From the NCBI GenBank assembly GCA_024405635.1, contig JAKSOL010000004.1:1-64000 (forward strand): a stretch of DNA of 64,000 bases. Reading direction: 5' to 3'. The translations under genes and the position numbers were made by a program. The DNA comes from Salinivirgaceae bacterium (GTDB lineage Bacteria; Bacteroidota; Bacteroidia; Bacteroidales; SZUA-534). Every line of letters starts with the position of its first letter. Position 1 is the stretch's first letter. This document shows, in pieces, positions 54,230 to 63,391 of the stretch. Below the pieces are notes generated by a model. That model was not told the DNA's origin. It saw only the letters and a list, made by a program, of their open reading frames with translations, and did not search any database.

Positions 54230-57200
54230 CTATTCTTCTTCGCTCTCAACGCTTGGCGAGTCTTCTTTTTTTGCTTCGGCTTTGCTTTCTTTTTTCTGTT
54301 GGCGGCGGGCAAAAATCTTGCTGCGAAGGTGCTTCAGGTCGTTAAACTCTTCGGTGTAAAGGAAACCTACGCCACGAGTGTAAGGTGCATCGTAAATCAA
54401 GTCGTCGTTCACTTTTTGGAAAGCGCGTAAGCGTAAGTTGCCGGCTTTGTTCACCTTAAGTTCGGCCGAGATGTCGGTGGTGAATTGCGAGTTGTTGTTG
54501 GTAGTGGCGGTGTTGTTTTGCTGTCCGCTCATGCCAAGGTTGCTATTTATTATAAGTCGGTCGTTCCAAAGAGTGGTTGACAAAGCAAGTTCGTATTCTT
54601 CGTTGCTTATGTCGGTTTCGGGACGGTAGGCAAAACCAAGGTCAAAGTCGTTGCTAATTTGGCTAATCCATTTGCTAAGTTGGTTCGATAGCACTTCGCT
54701 GGCGGTGGTGGCGGTTGAGTTGGTACCCGACGAGTTGTTACTGCTTTGTGCTGTGGCGTTTGGCAGAGGCGCAAATTTGTTAAGCACAAGCAGGTAAATA
54801 ATTTGTTGGTTAAGGTTTTCCTCGGGCAGGTTGTTCAGTTGTTCAACAACTTCGTTGTTTGAGGTAGTTGAAGGTACTTCAACCGAGAATTTTATTGAAG
54901 GCGATTCAAGTTTGCCCGTCATTAGTAGGTGGCAGTTTACAGGCACGCGTTTTTCGCGGTCTTCTTCGTCTTTTGTAAGGTCGAAAATGGGCACGCGTCG
55001 CAGTTTGTACACAGCATCAATGTCAACAATGGCGTCGCTAGGTTTGCCGTTCAGAGTAACCGAACTTCCGCTTTGTATGTCGAGTTTTTTGCTAATAACG
55101 TTGCTCATGGTAAAAGTAAAGCTTCCTTTGTCGATAAGGTAAGTGCCGTAAATGTCGTAGTCGTCGTTGGTTGCGCTAATGCTAAGGTCGGCGCTACCGT
55201 TGGCCCAAAGAGCATCGCCAATTTTAGGGTCAAGCACAATTTGAACTTCGGCATCGGGTGTTACTTTTAAGTTTAGGTTTATGTTAACCTTGGTTTTTGG
55301 ACCGCTCAAAATTTCGTCTTCGTTAGTGGCTTTGTGAGCCAGTTCGTCGTCAATGGCATTGTGCGCTACAAATGAGAGGAAGTCGTTTTCGGCAAGGTCA
55401 GATCGGCCCTCAAGTGAAATAACGTATTTTGATTGTGGTAGCGATGTGGCGCCAATGTCGATGGTGATGGTTTGCTGCGATGCACCGTAAATGTTTGCCA
55501 TTCCGCTTGCGTAGATTTTGCCGTAGTGAATGGGCGATTGTGTGCTTTTGGTATCGATACCTATTATTTTGTCAGTAGTAGCTTTTAAGTCGATGTTGAA
55601 TATCGATAGGTTTGAGTGCCAAATGTTACCATTGATTTTAAGAGTGTTACCTTCTTTATCAACTCCAGTGGTGTTGTGGAATTGTATGGTTCGGTCTGAA
55701 AGGTAAACGGTGTCGGTTAACCAATATGGTACGTTGGTTGATGCGAGATGCAGTTTTAGGTTGCTGCTCCATAGTTTGCCGTCCCAATGTAAATCGGGCA
55801 GTTCGCCTGAAAGATGAAGTTGGCCATCGGCTTGGCCGTCGATGTCAGAAAAAATGCCATCGAGGAACATCATCAGGAATGCCATTTCTTGCTTTTGAGC
55901 ATCAACGTCAATGTCAATTTCGGCATTTTGAGGGTTTACGCTGCCGTTGAATTGCGTAAACGACTGCTCGCTGCTTCGAATGTTGCCGTCAACCAGAATA
56001 AGTTTGCGGTCGGTGTCCCAAGCGGTTGAAGCCTCAACGTTGCCAATGTGCGTTTGGTTTATCAATAGAGTATCGACATTGAGATTGCCTTTAATAATGC
56101 GTTGGTTTTTAAGGTCGCGCAACACGGCGTTGGCTGTAAGATTGCCACCAAATTGAGTGCCCAAACTAAGCAGTTGACTGGTTTTGTCGAGATTAATGTT
56201 TCGCAGTTTTATGTCAACGCTATCGGTTGGGTTGGCAGAAATAATTCCGTTCATTTTGAAGAACGACTGTGCATCGCCAATGGCAAGATGATTTACAATT
56301 ATGCTCGAGTCGCGAATGATAATTGTGGCGGGCTCGATAGATTTGGGTTGGTTCATTATAAGGTATTCCGATCGCTCGATGCTGAATACCATTTGCGAGT
56401 CTTGTTTTACAAACGAAGTGATAACGTCGCCGCTGTTGTTAATCATTTGGCGGTTGTCCCAACTTATATTTGTATCGATGCTATCGGCATGAAAGTACGA
56501 GTCGATGCGCAAGTTGCTGGCCAAACCTATGTTGCCGAAAAACAGCGAGTCGGAAGCTAACCGAAGCATAAAGAAACGTTTGTCGTTAAATACTCGCATC
56601 TGCAAGTTTTCGGCCGATACGCCATAAGCATCAACATCAAAAAAGTTGCAAAACACATCAACCTCGCCACTAGCACCATCAAACTCGCCGCTTATGCTCG
56701 ATCCTGATGCTATTTGCAGTTTGGGCATAAACATGTCGGTTATGGGCTGAGGATAGTCGGCCAAAACAGTAAAGTTAAAGTGGCTTGAGGTGTCGGGCGC
56801 AACGCCTTTGTGAGCTATGGTTTTGGGCATAAATCGGTGCCCGTAGTTTACTATTCCGCTTGCAATGTGCGATAGTTTGTATTTTCCGTCAATGGTGGCG
56901 GTTAAGAATTCTGAATTCAGTTTGATGCAACTATTGCTGTCGGCCGACTGAGTTTCGAGTTTAATAGTATCGGTTGCAAAATAGGCGCTATCGGTGTAAT
57001 AGTAAAGGTTTGTAAGTTCAAGCAAGCCGTCGGTATGGTCAATGTCGAGGTTTTGCATATTGGCAGCAAGGTCAAACTGCAAGTTGGCGGCTTTTTTGTT
57101 AGGCGAAAGGCCCAAAGCAAGCAAGTTTGCATTGTAGAGCGATGCCTTAAAGTTAGCCGACGACGAGTCGCCTAAGTTAACTTGACCATTGAAGTCGAAA

Positions 57201-58612
57201 CGCAGGTTTTGGTCAAACGAACTAATGTTGCCCACAAATTCTTTGCCTTTGTATTGCCCGTTAATGCGCATCGAGTCAATAGAGTAGTGGTTGTATTGAA
57301 TGTGGCAAATTGTGCCGTTGACAATTACGTTAGAGCGAAAGTTGTTTGCAATTAAACCTTTGGTAGTAATGTCGATGCGAGCTTTGGCGTTGTTGCCAGC
57401 GTAGGCGTTAAGGTTAATATCGGTTGAGCGTAGGCTGCCATCTATTCTGAGTCCGTTGGTTTTTTTGTCGTTTTGCAGTTGGCTATGCATCAGCAAATTG
57501 CCAATAGCAGTGCTTAGTTTGCCATCGATGCGAATATTGTGAAGCGAACCTTTTGCTTGTCCCACAAAGTTAAACTTGCCAATGGGCGCCAAGTTGGCCG
57601 ACAAGCGAGCGGCGTCGTCTTTTGAGTATTTGTTTATAATTGAAAGAATTTTGTTGGCACTACTGCGCGCTTCGGTAACACTTATGTTAAAGTCCAGGTC
57701 TTGCAGATTGTTAATGTTGTTTAGGTGAAAGTTTGTAGCCAACGATGCCGAGGTGTCAATTGAAATGGCAATGTTGTTTCCTGTGAGTGAGGAACTTGTT
57801 CCGCTAACATCGCCACTTGCTTTTATTATGTCGGTTTGGCCTTCCAAAAAATTGGCAAATGCGGCAAAATCGTTGGGGCAGAAGTATGCTCGGCTCAAAT
57901 TGGCCGAATAGGCAAACTGCTGGTTGTTGCCAAAACTTAATGATGCCAACGGAATGTTAACCCCCGAGTTGTTAAGTTTAAGTCGAAGGTTGTTTATCTT
58001 TATTTCGTTTGACGAGTAAACAAATTCAGCCGAAGCGCGTTTGGCAAAAGGTTGTCCGTTAAGATTAAAACTCAAACTATCTAAACTGGCACTTGCCGAA
58101 AGTTCGCCCCAATGCACGTTGTTAATGCAAAGGTTAAATTGGTCAACCTCGTGGCGCGTTTGGTCCGATTTGTAGTGAACCAAGCCATCTTCAATAATAA
58201 TAGAGTTTACATTGATGTTGAAAGGAAGACGAACCGAGTCGGGCGAAAAGGCAACAGTGTCTTTTTTGTTTTCGGTTAAAAAGGAAAAATTGAATGAACT
58301 ATCGGTTCGCTCAACAAAAAACTCGGGTTCAATTAAAGTAACGCTTCGCAGAATAACAATGCGCTCGTTGAAACTTATGGCGCGCAAACCAGTTGCAAAT
58401 TGGTTTATATGCGCCAAAGTATCGCCATTTGGGCAATGCAGGGTAATGTCGTGAATGGTAAGACCGCGCCTAAGATTAAACCTAAACTTGCCCACAACAA
58501 CTTTGCTGCCCAAGGTTTGACTGGCAAAGGAGGCAATGCTGTTTCCCATTAAGGTTTGCACCGCTGGCGACCGCATTATTGCCCATCCGAGCAACAATGT
58601 CCCCACGCCCAC
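54230..58612 (-). CDS. tamB: TamB-family (AsmA-like) translocation and assembly module protein
   Basis: This very large protein (1460 residues or slightly more) has one N-terminal membrane helix, a long beta-rich periplasmic body and the C-terminal TamB (DUF490) domain (for example GSFTFTMSNVISKKLDIQSGSSVTLNG and LSNQLSKWISQI). TamB-like proteins bridge inner and outer membranes and carry lipids or help outer-membrane protein assembly. A charged tail (KKESKAEAKKEDS) ends it. The start is a problem: the only canonical codon is GTG 58612 inside the helix, although the frame reads KNIKKALKILSIFALVGVG upstream of it with no ATG, GTG or TTG before a stop at 58664-58666. The divergent tsaD-tamB arrangement is common in Bacteroidetes. 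Confidence 0.88.
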   Translation of the reverse strand: MGVGTLLLGWAIMRSPAVQTLMGNSIASFASQTLGSKVVVGKFRFNLRRGLTIHDITLHCPNGDTLAHINQFATGLRAISFNERIVILRSVTLIEPEFFVERTDSSFNFSFLTENKKDTVAFSPDSVRLPFNINVNSIIIEDGLVHYKSDQTRHEVDQFNLCINNVHWGELSASASLDSLSFNLNGQPFAKRASAEFVYSSNEIKINNLRLKLNNSGVNIPLASLSFGNNQQFAYSANLSRAYFCPNDFAAFANFLEGQTDIIKASGDVSGTSSSLTGNNIAISIDTSASLATNFHLNNINNLQDLDFNISVTEARSSANKILSIINKYSKDDAARLSANLAPIGKFNFVGQAKGSLHNIRIDGKLSTAIGNLLMHSQLQNDKKTNGLRIDGSLRSTDINLNAYAGNNAKARIDITTKGLIANNFRSNVIVNGTICHIQYNHYSIDSMRINGQYKGKEFVGNISSFDQNLRFDFNGQVNLGDSSSANFKASLYNANLLALGLSPNKKAANLQFDLAANMQNLDIDHTDGLLELTNLYYYTDSAYFATDTIKLETQSADSNSCIKLNSEFLTATIDGKYKLSHIASGIVNYGHRFMPKTIAHKGVAPDTSSHFNFTVLADYPQPITDMFMPKLQIASGSSISGEFDGASGEVDVFCNFFDVDAYGVSAENLQMRVFNDKRFFMLRLASDSLFFGNIGLASNLRIDSYFHADSIDTNISWDNRQMINNSGDVITSFVKQDSQMVFSIERSEYLIMNQPKSIEPATIIIRDSSIIVNHLAIGDAQSFFKMNGIISANPTDSVDIKLRNINLDKTSQLLSLGTQFGGNLTANAVLRDLKNQRIIKGNLNVDTLLINQTHIGNVEASTAWDTDRKLILVDGNIRSSEQSFTQFNGSVNPQNAEIDIDVDAQKQEMAFLMMFLDGIFSDIDGQADGQLHLSGELPDLHWDGKLWSSNLKLHLASTNVPYWLTDTVYLSDRTIQFHNTTGVDKEGNTLKINGNIWHSNLSIFNIDLKATTDKIIGIDTKSTQSPIHYGKIYASGMANIYGASQQTITIDIGATSLPQSKYVISLEGRSDLAENDFLSFVAHNAIDDELAHKATNEDEILSGPKTKVNINLNLKVTPDAEVQIVLDPKIGDALWANGSADLSISATNDDYDIYGTYLIDKGSFTFTMSNVISKKLDIQSGSSVTLNGKPSDAIVDIDAVYKLRRVPIFDLTKDEEDREKRVPVNCHLLMTGKLESPSIKFSVEVPSTTSNNEVVEQLNNLPEENLNQQIIYLLVLNKFAPLPNATAQSSNNSSGTNSTATTASEVLSNQLSKWISQISNDFDLGFAYRPETDISNEEYELALSTTLWNDRLIINSNLGMSGQQNNTATTNNNSQFTTDISAELKVNKAGNLRLRAFQKVNDDLIYDAPYTRGVGFLYTEEFNDLKHLRSKIFARRQQKKESKAEAKKEDSPSVESEEE

Positions 58613-58674
58613 CAGAGCAAAAATGGATAGTATTTTTAGGGCTTTTTTGATATTTTTGCGCGTTTAAGAACAAC

Positions 58675-58697
58675 TGCCAAAATTATTGTTTTTGGCA
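58675..58697. repeat. Inverted repeat between tamB and tsaD
   Basis: The perfect 8-bp arms TGCCAAAA / TTTTGGCA with a 7-base loop lie in the short divergent gap, 32 bases before the tsaD ATG. An operator or a small hairpin are both possible. Confidence 0.5.
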
Positions 58698-58728
58698 AAC
58701 ATTAAAAAGCCTTTGCGGCATAGGTTTT

Positions 58729-59748
58729 ATGAGCGTAACAATATTAGGAATTGAGTCGTCGTGCGACGATACATCGGCTGCAATTATTCGCGACGGTGTT
58801 ATTTTATCAAACGTTATTTCGAGTCAAAAAGTTCACGAGCAATATGGCGGTGTGGTGCCCGAATTAGCATCGCGTGCGCATCAGCAAAACATTATTCCAA
58901 CCGTTGATACAGCTATAAAACGCGCTGGAATAACAGCCGAAGACATAAATGCCGTAGCTTTTACTCGTGGACCAGGTTTGCTTGGCTCGTTGTTGGTTGG
59001 AACATCGTTTGCCAAAGGCTTTGCGCTAGGCCGAAACATTCCGCTTATTGAGGTTAATCACCTTCAAGGTCATGTGTTGGCATTGTTTGCTCGTTCGGTT
59101 GAGGACCAACAACCCCTGCCGCAATTTCCGTTTATATGCTTGCTAGTGTCGGGCGGTAACTCGCAACTGCTTGTGGTGCGCGACTATTTAGACATGCAAA
59201 TGATGGGCACAACTATTGACGATGCAGCGGGCGAAGCATTTGACAAGTGCGCCAAGATTATGGAACTGCCTTATCCCGGCGGCCCACTCATCGACAAGAA
59301 CGCAAAACTAGGCAACCCCGATGCTATTAAGTTTGCCAAACCTAACATCGAAGGGTATAACTACAGCTTTAGTGGACTAAAAACCAGCTTTTTATACCAC
59401 TTGCGCGACCAGCTAAAACTTAATCCAAACTACGTGCAAGACAACATGAACGACCTTTGCGCATCGTTGCAAAGCACCATCATAAGCATACTAATGGGCA
59501 AGTTGCATAAGTTGGTAAAAGACACCGGAATACGCCACGTTGGTGTAGCTGGTGGTGTGAGCGCCAATTCGGGTTTGCGCCAAGCTTTGATTGATTATGG
59601 TCAAAAACATAACATTGACATTTACATACCAAAATTTGAATACACAACCGACAATGCAGCCATGGTAGCTGTGGCAGGTTACTATAAATATTTGGGCAAT
59701 CAGTTTACCACTCACGATGTTGCACCACTTGCACGAATGGAAATGTAA
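58729..59748 (+). CDS. tsaD: tRNA N6-adenosine threonylcarbamoyltransferase TsaD
   Basis: TsaD transfers the threonylcarbamoyl group to A37 of ANN-decoding tRNAs, together with TsaB and TsaE. The 339-residue protein starts ILGIESSCDDTSAAI, has the metal ligands in NHLQGH and the late Asp in TDNAAM, and the nucleotide loops SGGNSQL and AGGVSANSGLR. It works in the same modification as TrmO at 26.7 kb. It is divergent from tamB and 32 bases ahead of uppP. Confidence 0.97.
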   Translation: MSVTILGIESSCDDTSAAIIRDGVILSNVISSQKVHEQYGGVVPELASRAHQQNIIPTVDTAIKRAGITAEDINAVAFTRGPGLLGSLLVGTSFAKGFALGRNIPLIEVNHLQGHVLALFARSVEDQQPLPQFPFICLLVSGGNSQLLVVRDYLDMQMMGTTIDDAAGEAFDKCAKIMELPYPGGPLIDKNAKLGNPDAIKFAKPNIEGYNYSFSGLKTSFLYHLRDQLKLNPNYVQDNMNDLCASLQSTIISILMGKLHKLVKDTGIRHVGVAGGVSANSGLRQALIDYGQKHNIDIYIPKFEYTTDNAAMVAVAGYYKYLGNQFTTHDVAPLARMEM

Positions 59749-59780
59749 TTAACTAATTGATAAACATTTAACTTAACAAT

Positions 59781-60638
59781 ATGTCAGAAATAACCAACCT
59801 TCAAGCCATAATAATAGCCATTGTTGAGGGCTTGACCGAGTTTTTGCCAGTGTCGTCAACCGGACACATGATAATAACCCAAGGCATTTTGGGCGTTGAT
59901 AGTACCGAATTTGTAAAAGCATTTACCGTAATTATTCAATTTGGCGCCATTCTGTCGGTTATTTGTTTGTATTGGCAACGTTTTTTTAAGCTCAACAACG
60001 AACCAGTGCCACAAGGCAGCGGTTGGTTAAAAGCGTTATTACACAAGTTCGATTTTTATTGGAAACTGCTAGTTGCGTTTATTCCAGCGGGCGTTATTGG
60101 TTTGGCTTGCAGCGACTACATCGATGCCTTGCTTGAAAGCGTGGGTGTGGTTGCAGTTATGCTTATAATTGGTGGTGTGTTTATGTTGTTTTGCGACCGC
60201 ATTTTCAATCAAGGTTCTGACAATACTGAACTTACTGAGAGTCGTGCATTCAAAATTGGTCTTTTTCAGTGCATTGCAATGATTCCGGGCGTGTCGCGAT
60301 CAATGGCTACTATTGTTGGTGGTATGCAACAAAAGTTGAGCCGTAAAAAGGCTGCCGAATTCTCGTTCTTTTTGGCAGTTCCAACCATGGCTGCAGCTAC
60401 TGGCTACAAACTGCTTAAATTGTTGCTCGCCGATGGTGGCATGCAACTATTGGCCGATAATTTATGGGTGCTTATTATAGGCAATGTGGTAGCATTTGTT
60501 GTAGCACTTGCTGCCATTAAATTCTTTATAGGATTTGTTACAAAATACGGTTTTAAGGCCTTTGGATGGTATCGCATCGTTGCAGGTGCGCTTATTCTTT
60601 TGCTTATGGCTTTGGGCGTAAATCTTACTATTGCTTAA
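59781..60638 (+). CDS. uppP: Undecaprenyl-diphosphate phosphatase (UppP/BacA)
   Basis: The 285-residue polytopic enzyme recycles the lipid carrier for cell-wall and glycan synthesis and can give bacitracin resistance when raised. The active-site stretches are EGLTEFLPVSSTGH near residue 15 and PGVSRSMATIVGG near residue 172. Its stop is 3 bases before cysE, so the two are likely cotranscribed. Confidence 0.96.
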   Translation: MSEITNLQAIIIAIVEGLTEFLPVSSTGHMIITQGILGVDSTEFVKAFTVIIQFGAILSVICLYWQRFFKLNNEPVPQGSGWLKALLHKFDFYWKLLVAFIPAGVIGLACSDYIDALLESVGVVAVMLIIGGVFMLFCDRIFNQGSDNTELTESRAFKIGLFQCIAMIPGVSRSMATIVGGMQQKLSRKKAAEFSFFLAVPTMAAATGYKLLKLLLADGGMQLLADNLWVLIIGNVVAFVVALAAIKFFIGFVTKYGFKAFGWYRIVAGALILLLMALGVNLTIA

Positions 60639-60641
60639 CGT

Positions 60642-61439
60642 ATGGAACAATTTTTTAATCAAATAGGTCAATTCAAGAAAAACGCGCAAGGCAAAATCCC
60701 TTCGCTTGCAATTAGCAATGCTTTGTTGCAAAAAATAATCGGTTTGCTTTTCCCCATTTTAATTGAAGACCAAGAAGAAACGTCAGTTGAAAAAAAAGCT
60801 GAAGATGTTAGCGCACTTTTGGCAAAAACACTTGAGCAGCTATCGTATTCGGCAGTTGAGGTTGAGGAAAAAACCCGCGAGTTTATGAGTGCATTGCCAA
60901 GCATATACCAAAACATTTTGCTCGATGCCGAGGCAATTTACATGGGCGACCCTGCAGCCGAGTCGGTTGAAGAAGTGGTGGTTACCTATCCCGGATTTTA
61001 TACCATTATGGTGCATCGCATTGCACATCAACTTTACTTGCAACGCATACCAATTTTGCCACGTTTGTTTTCAGAGCACGCTCATGGCAAAACAGGCATC
61101 GACATTCACCCTGCAGCACAAATAGGCAAATCGTTTTGCATCGACCACGGAACAGGCATTGTGATTGGCGAAACAACCACCATTGGCAACAACGTAAAAC
61201 TATATCAAGGAGTTACACTTGGTGCATTGAGCGTTGACAAAGCCGAGGCAGGAACAAAACGCCACCCATCGATTGAAGATAATGTTACTATTTATGCCGG
61301 AGCAACCATTTTGGGCGGTAAAACTTTGGTTGGGCACAATTCGGTTATTGGCGGCAACGTGTGGCTTACCAGCAGCGTTGAACCATATTCAACAGTATTG
61401 AACCAAAGTGCAGTGTCGGTAAGAAATAAAAAGAAATAA
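60642..61439 (+). CDS. cysE: Serine O-acetyltransferase
   Basis: CysE makes O-acetylserine, the precursor of cysteine. The 265-residue protein has a helical N-terminal part and a C-terminal left-handed beta-helix of hexapeptide repeats with the typical GIDIHPAAQIG, DHGTGIVIGET and YQGVTLGA. It lies 3 bases after uppP. Confidence 0.95.
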   Translation: MEQFFNQIGQFKKNAQGKIPSLAISNALLQKIIGLLFPILIEDQEETSVEKKAEDVSALLAKTLEQLSYSAVEVEEKTREFMSALPSIYQNILLDAEAIYMGDPAAESVEEVVVTYPGFYTIMVHRIAHQLYLQRIPILPRLFSEHAHGKTGIDIHPAAQIGKSFCIDHGTGIVIGETTTIGNNVKLYQGVTLGALSVDKAEAGTKRHPSIEDNVTIYAGATILGGKTLVGHNSVIGGNVWLTSSVEPYSTVLNQSAVSVRNKKK

Positions 61440-61469
61440 ACTGCTGACAATAAGTTATCTTCTAGTAAT

Positions 61470-61976
61470 ATGACTCCACGTTTTCAACGGATATTTATTG
61501 CAGTGCGTTTCACTCCCGAATTTTGTGATGCACTACAAGAAACCCAGCAACGTTTGCAGCAACGCGGAGTGCGCGGCACTTATTGCTCAAGGCAAAATTT
61601 GCATCTTACCCTTGCATTTGTTGGCGAAACCACTCAGATTGATGCGATAAGAGCCGCAGTGAGCCGCATTCAGTTTACTCCATTTGACATAGCAACAAGC
61701 AAACTTGGAGTCTTTGGCAACAGCAGTAAAGTTATTTGGGCAGGCATTGAAGGCGAACAACTGGTTGAGTCCATTGCCAACCAACTTCGTGCCGAACTAG
61801 AGGCAAATGGTGTAAAATTCGACTCCAGACCATTTAAAGCTCATGTGTCATTATTACGCCAACCCTCGTTGCTCATTACCAACGTTGAGGTGCCCCGCGC
61901 AACCATGACCGTAACCCACATCAGCATTATGAAATCGGAGCGCATAAACGGCCAACTGATTTATACCGAGATTTAG
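61470..61976 (+). CDS. thpR: RNA 2',3'-cyclic phosphodiesterase (2H family)
   Basis: The 168-residue 2H-type phosphoesterase has the two HxTL-like motifs HLTL (45-48) and HVSL (125-128). The family opens 2',3'-cyclic phosphates and was first described as a 2'-5' RNA ligase. It follows cysE by 30 bases. Confidence 0.93.
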   Translation: MTPRFQRIFIAVRFTPEFCDALQETQQRLQQRGVRGTYCSRQNLHLTLAFVGETTQIDAIRAAVSRIQFTPFDIATSKLGVFGNSSKVIWAGIEGEQLVESIANQLRAELEANGVKFDSRPFKAHVSLLRQPSLLITNVEVPRATMTVTHISIMKSERINGQLIYTEI

Positions 61977-62080
61977 TTTTGCTTTAGCAAATAAGTGCAA
62001 AACATTAAAAACAAACAGTTTCCTTAATTATCCGACAAAGGCGTGGTGGCCAATAGTATGGCTTGTTTATGTAGTTTTTC

Positions 62081-62088
62081 TACATTTG
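62081..62088 (+). promoter_or_regulatory. Candidate -7 element for the DUF1016 genes
   Basis: TACATTTG, identical to the -7 octamers of tRNA-Asn and hsdM. The nearest TTG is 15 bases upstream rather than 19. The transcript would have a leader of about 95 bases that includes the repeated element at 62128-62181. Confidence 0.4.
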
Positions 62089-62127
62089 TAACAATTGTGC
62101 AACGTAATTTGATACTTATACAAAACC

Positions 62128-62181
62128 AGAAATAGATTTTTAAACTAACATATTATTAATCACAGCGTTTGCTTATTATTC
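62128..62181 (+). repeat. Shared 5' leader element, copy 1
   Basis: This AT-rich element of about 54 bases, directly upstream of the first DUF1016 gene, aligns almost base for base with 63328-63379 upstream of the second. The conserved core includes TAAACTAACAT, ATTATTAATCA and AGCGTTTGCT. Confidence 0.8.
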
Positions 62182-62191
62182 GGATAGCCTA

Positions 62192-63316
62192 ATGAATTTC
62201 GACATATTAGTACATAAGATTTCAGTAGTTGAACAAGTTATGCTAAATGAAGTTGTTCATGCTATTAATGTGTCATTAACAGTGCGAAATTGGATATTAG
62301 GCTATTACATTGTAGAATTTGAGCAAAACGGCGAAGACAGAGCTGCTTACGGCCAAAATCTTTTGAAAAATCTTGAACAAAGATTACAGAAAAAGGGATT
62401 GACGGAAAGACGCTTTAGGGAGTTTCGGAAATTTTATTTGACCTATCCTCTATTAGAGTCAGAAATAAGATTGTACGTCGGAACAAATCTAAATCATGAG
62501 ATTCGGCAGATAGCATCCGCCGAATTGGATAGCCTTGGAAATCAAGATGATATGATCCGGCGGACGGCATCCGCCGAATTGGAACAATGGCAAACTGATC
62601 CACACAAAATCTTGTATAAAATTCCTTTTTCGCATTTGTTGATTTTGTGCAAGATTGAAGATCCTTTGAAAAGAGCTTTTTATGAAAGCGAAATCATAAA
62701 AGGATGTTGGTCGTGCTCTGAACTTGAAAGACAAGTAAACTCGCTTTATTTTGAGAGAACCGGATTATCGAAAGACAAAAACAGACTTTCTGAGATTGTC
62801 AATCAAAAGTCAGTTTCTCTACGCCCCAAAGACATAGTGAAGAATCCTCTGACGCTTGAGTTTCTAGGTTTGCAGGAGTCAAATGTTGTTATGGAAAATG
62901 ATTTAGAGAATGCTATTATAAATCATTTGCAGCATTTCCTTCTCGAACTGGGTGACGGATTCTGTTATGAAGCAACTCAAAAACGAATTCTTATCGACGA
63001 CGAATACTTTAAGATAGACTTGGTATTTTACCATCGTATTTTGCATTGCCACGTTTTGGTAGAGTTGAAGACGGATAAGTTTAGGCATGAATATGCTTCG
63101 CAGTTGAACTTGTACCTGAATTATTACAAGAACGAAATTATGCAATCTTCCGACAATCCTCCTATAGGATTGTTGTTGTGTACTGATTACGGTGAAACAA
63201 CTGTACAGTATGCAACCGCAGGATTAGATGAAAACTTGTTTGTTTCAAAATATTTGGTAAAGTTGCCGAGTGTAGATGAAATAAAGAAGTATATTATTGA
63301 AATAAATAAACGGTAA
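62192..63316 (+). CDS. DUF1016/PDDEXK-type nuclease-domain protein (YhcG-like)
   Basis: In this 374-residue protein the N-terminal half is the DUF1016 helical region (LTVRNWILGYYIVEFEQNG, RRFREFRKFYLTYP). The C-terminal half is a PDDEXK-like nuclease fold with FKIDLVFYHRILHCHVLVELK, where D and E-x-K supply the expected catalytic residues. The family occurs in defence and mobile regions; its role is not settled. A stretch with two copies of IR(Q/R)xASAEL, encoded by palindromic repeats, interrupts the region between the halves. It has the same leader as the next gene. Confidence 0.88.
   Translation: MNFDILVHKISVVEQVMLNEVVHAINVSLTVRNWILGYYIVEFEQNGEDRAAYGQNLLKNLEQRLQKKGLTERRFREFRKFYLTYPLLESEIRLYVGTNLNHEIRQIASAELDSLGNQDDMIRRTASAELEQWQTDPHKILYKIPFSHLLILCKIEDPLKRAFYESEIIKGCWSCSELERQVNSLYFERTGLSKDKNRLSEIVNQKSVSLRPKDIVKNPLTLEFLGLQESNVVMENDLENAIINHLQHFLLELGDGFCYEATQKRILIDDEYFKIDLVFYHRILHCHVLVELKTDKFRHEYASQLNLYLNYYKNEIMQSSDNPPIGLLLCTDYGETTVQYATAGLDENLFVSKYLVKLPSVDEIKKYIIEINKR
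62501..62583 (+). repeat. Two palindromic repeats inside the DUF1016 gene
   Basis: Copy 1 at 62501-62529 has the arms ATTCGGC / GCCGAAT; copy 2 at 62555-62583 has CGGCGGA / TCCGCCG with a 5-base loop. The units match at 25 of 29 positions, start 54 bases (18 codons) apart, and both encode IRxxASAEL. Confidence 0.85.
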
Positions 63317-63327
63317 AACGATATACA

Positions 63328-63379
63328 AGAAATAAATTTAAACTAACATGATTATTAATCATAGCGTTTGCTGATATTC
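63328..63379 (+). repeat. Shared 5' leader element, copy 2
   Basis: Counterpart of 62128-62181. Within it ATGATTATTAATCAT (63348-63362) is a perfect inverted repeat with 7-base arms around one central base, which could be an operator. The ATG of the next gene follows 12 bases later. Confidence 0.8.
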
Positions 63380-63391
63380 TGAAATCATTAC

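Noticed and set aside
62415..62734. Two overlapping minus-strand frames with RRMPSAGSYHL-type repeats
   Set aside because: They are the complement of the palindromic repeats in the DUF1016 gene, not separate genes.
63328..63379. Riboswitch or structured RNA upstream of the DUF1016 genes
   Set aside because: Only a short AT palindrome is visible. No conserved riboswitch core is recognisable, so I report it as a repeat only.
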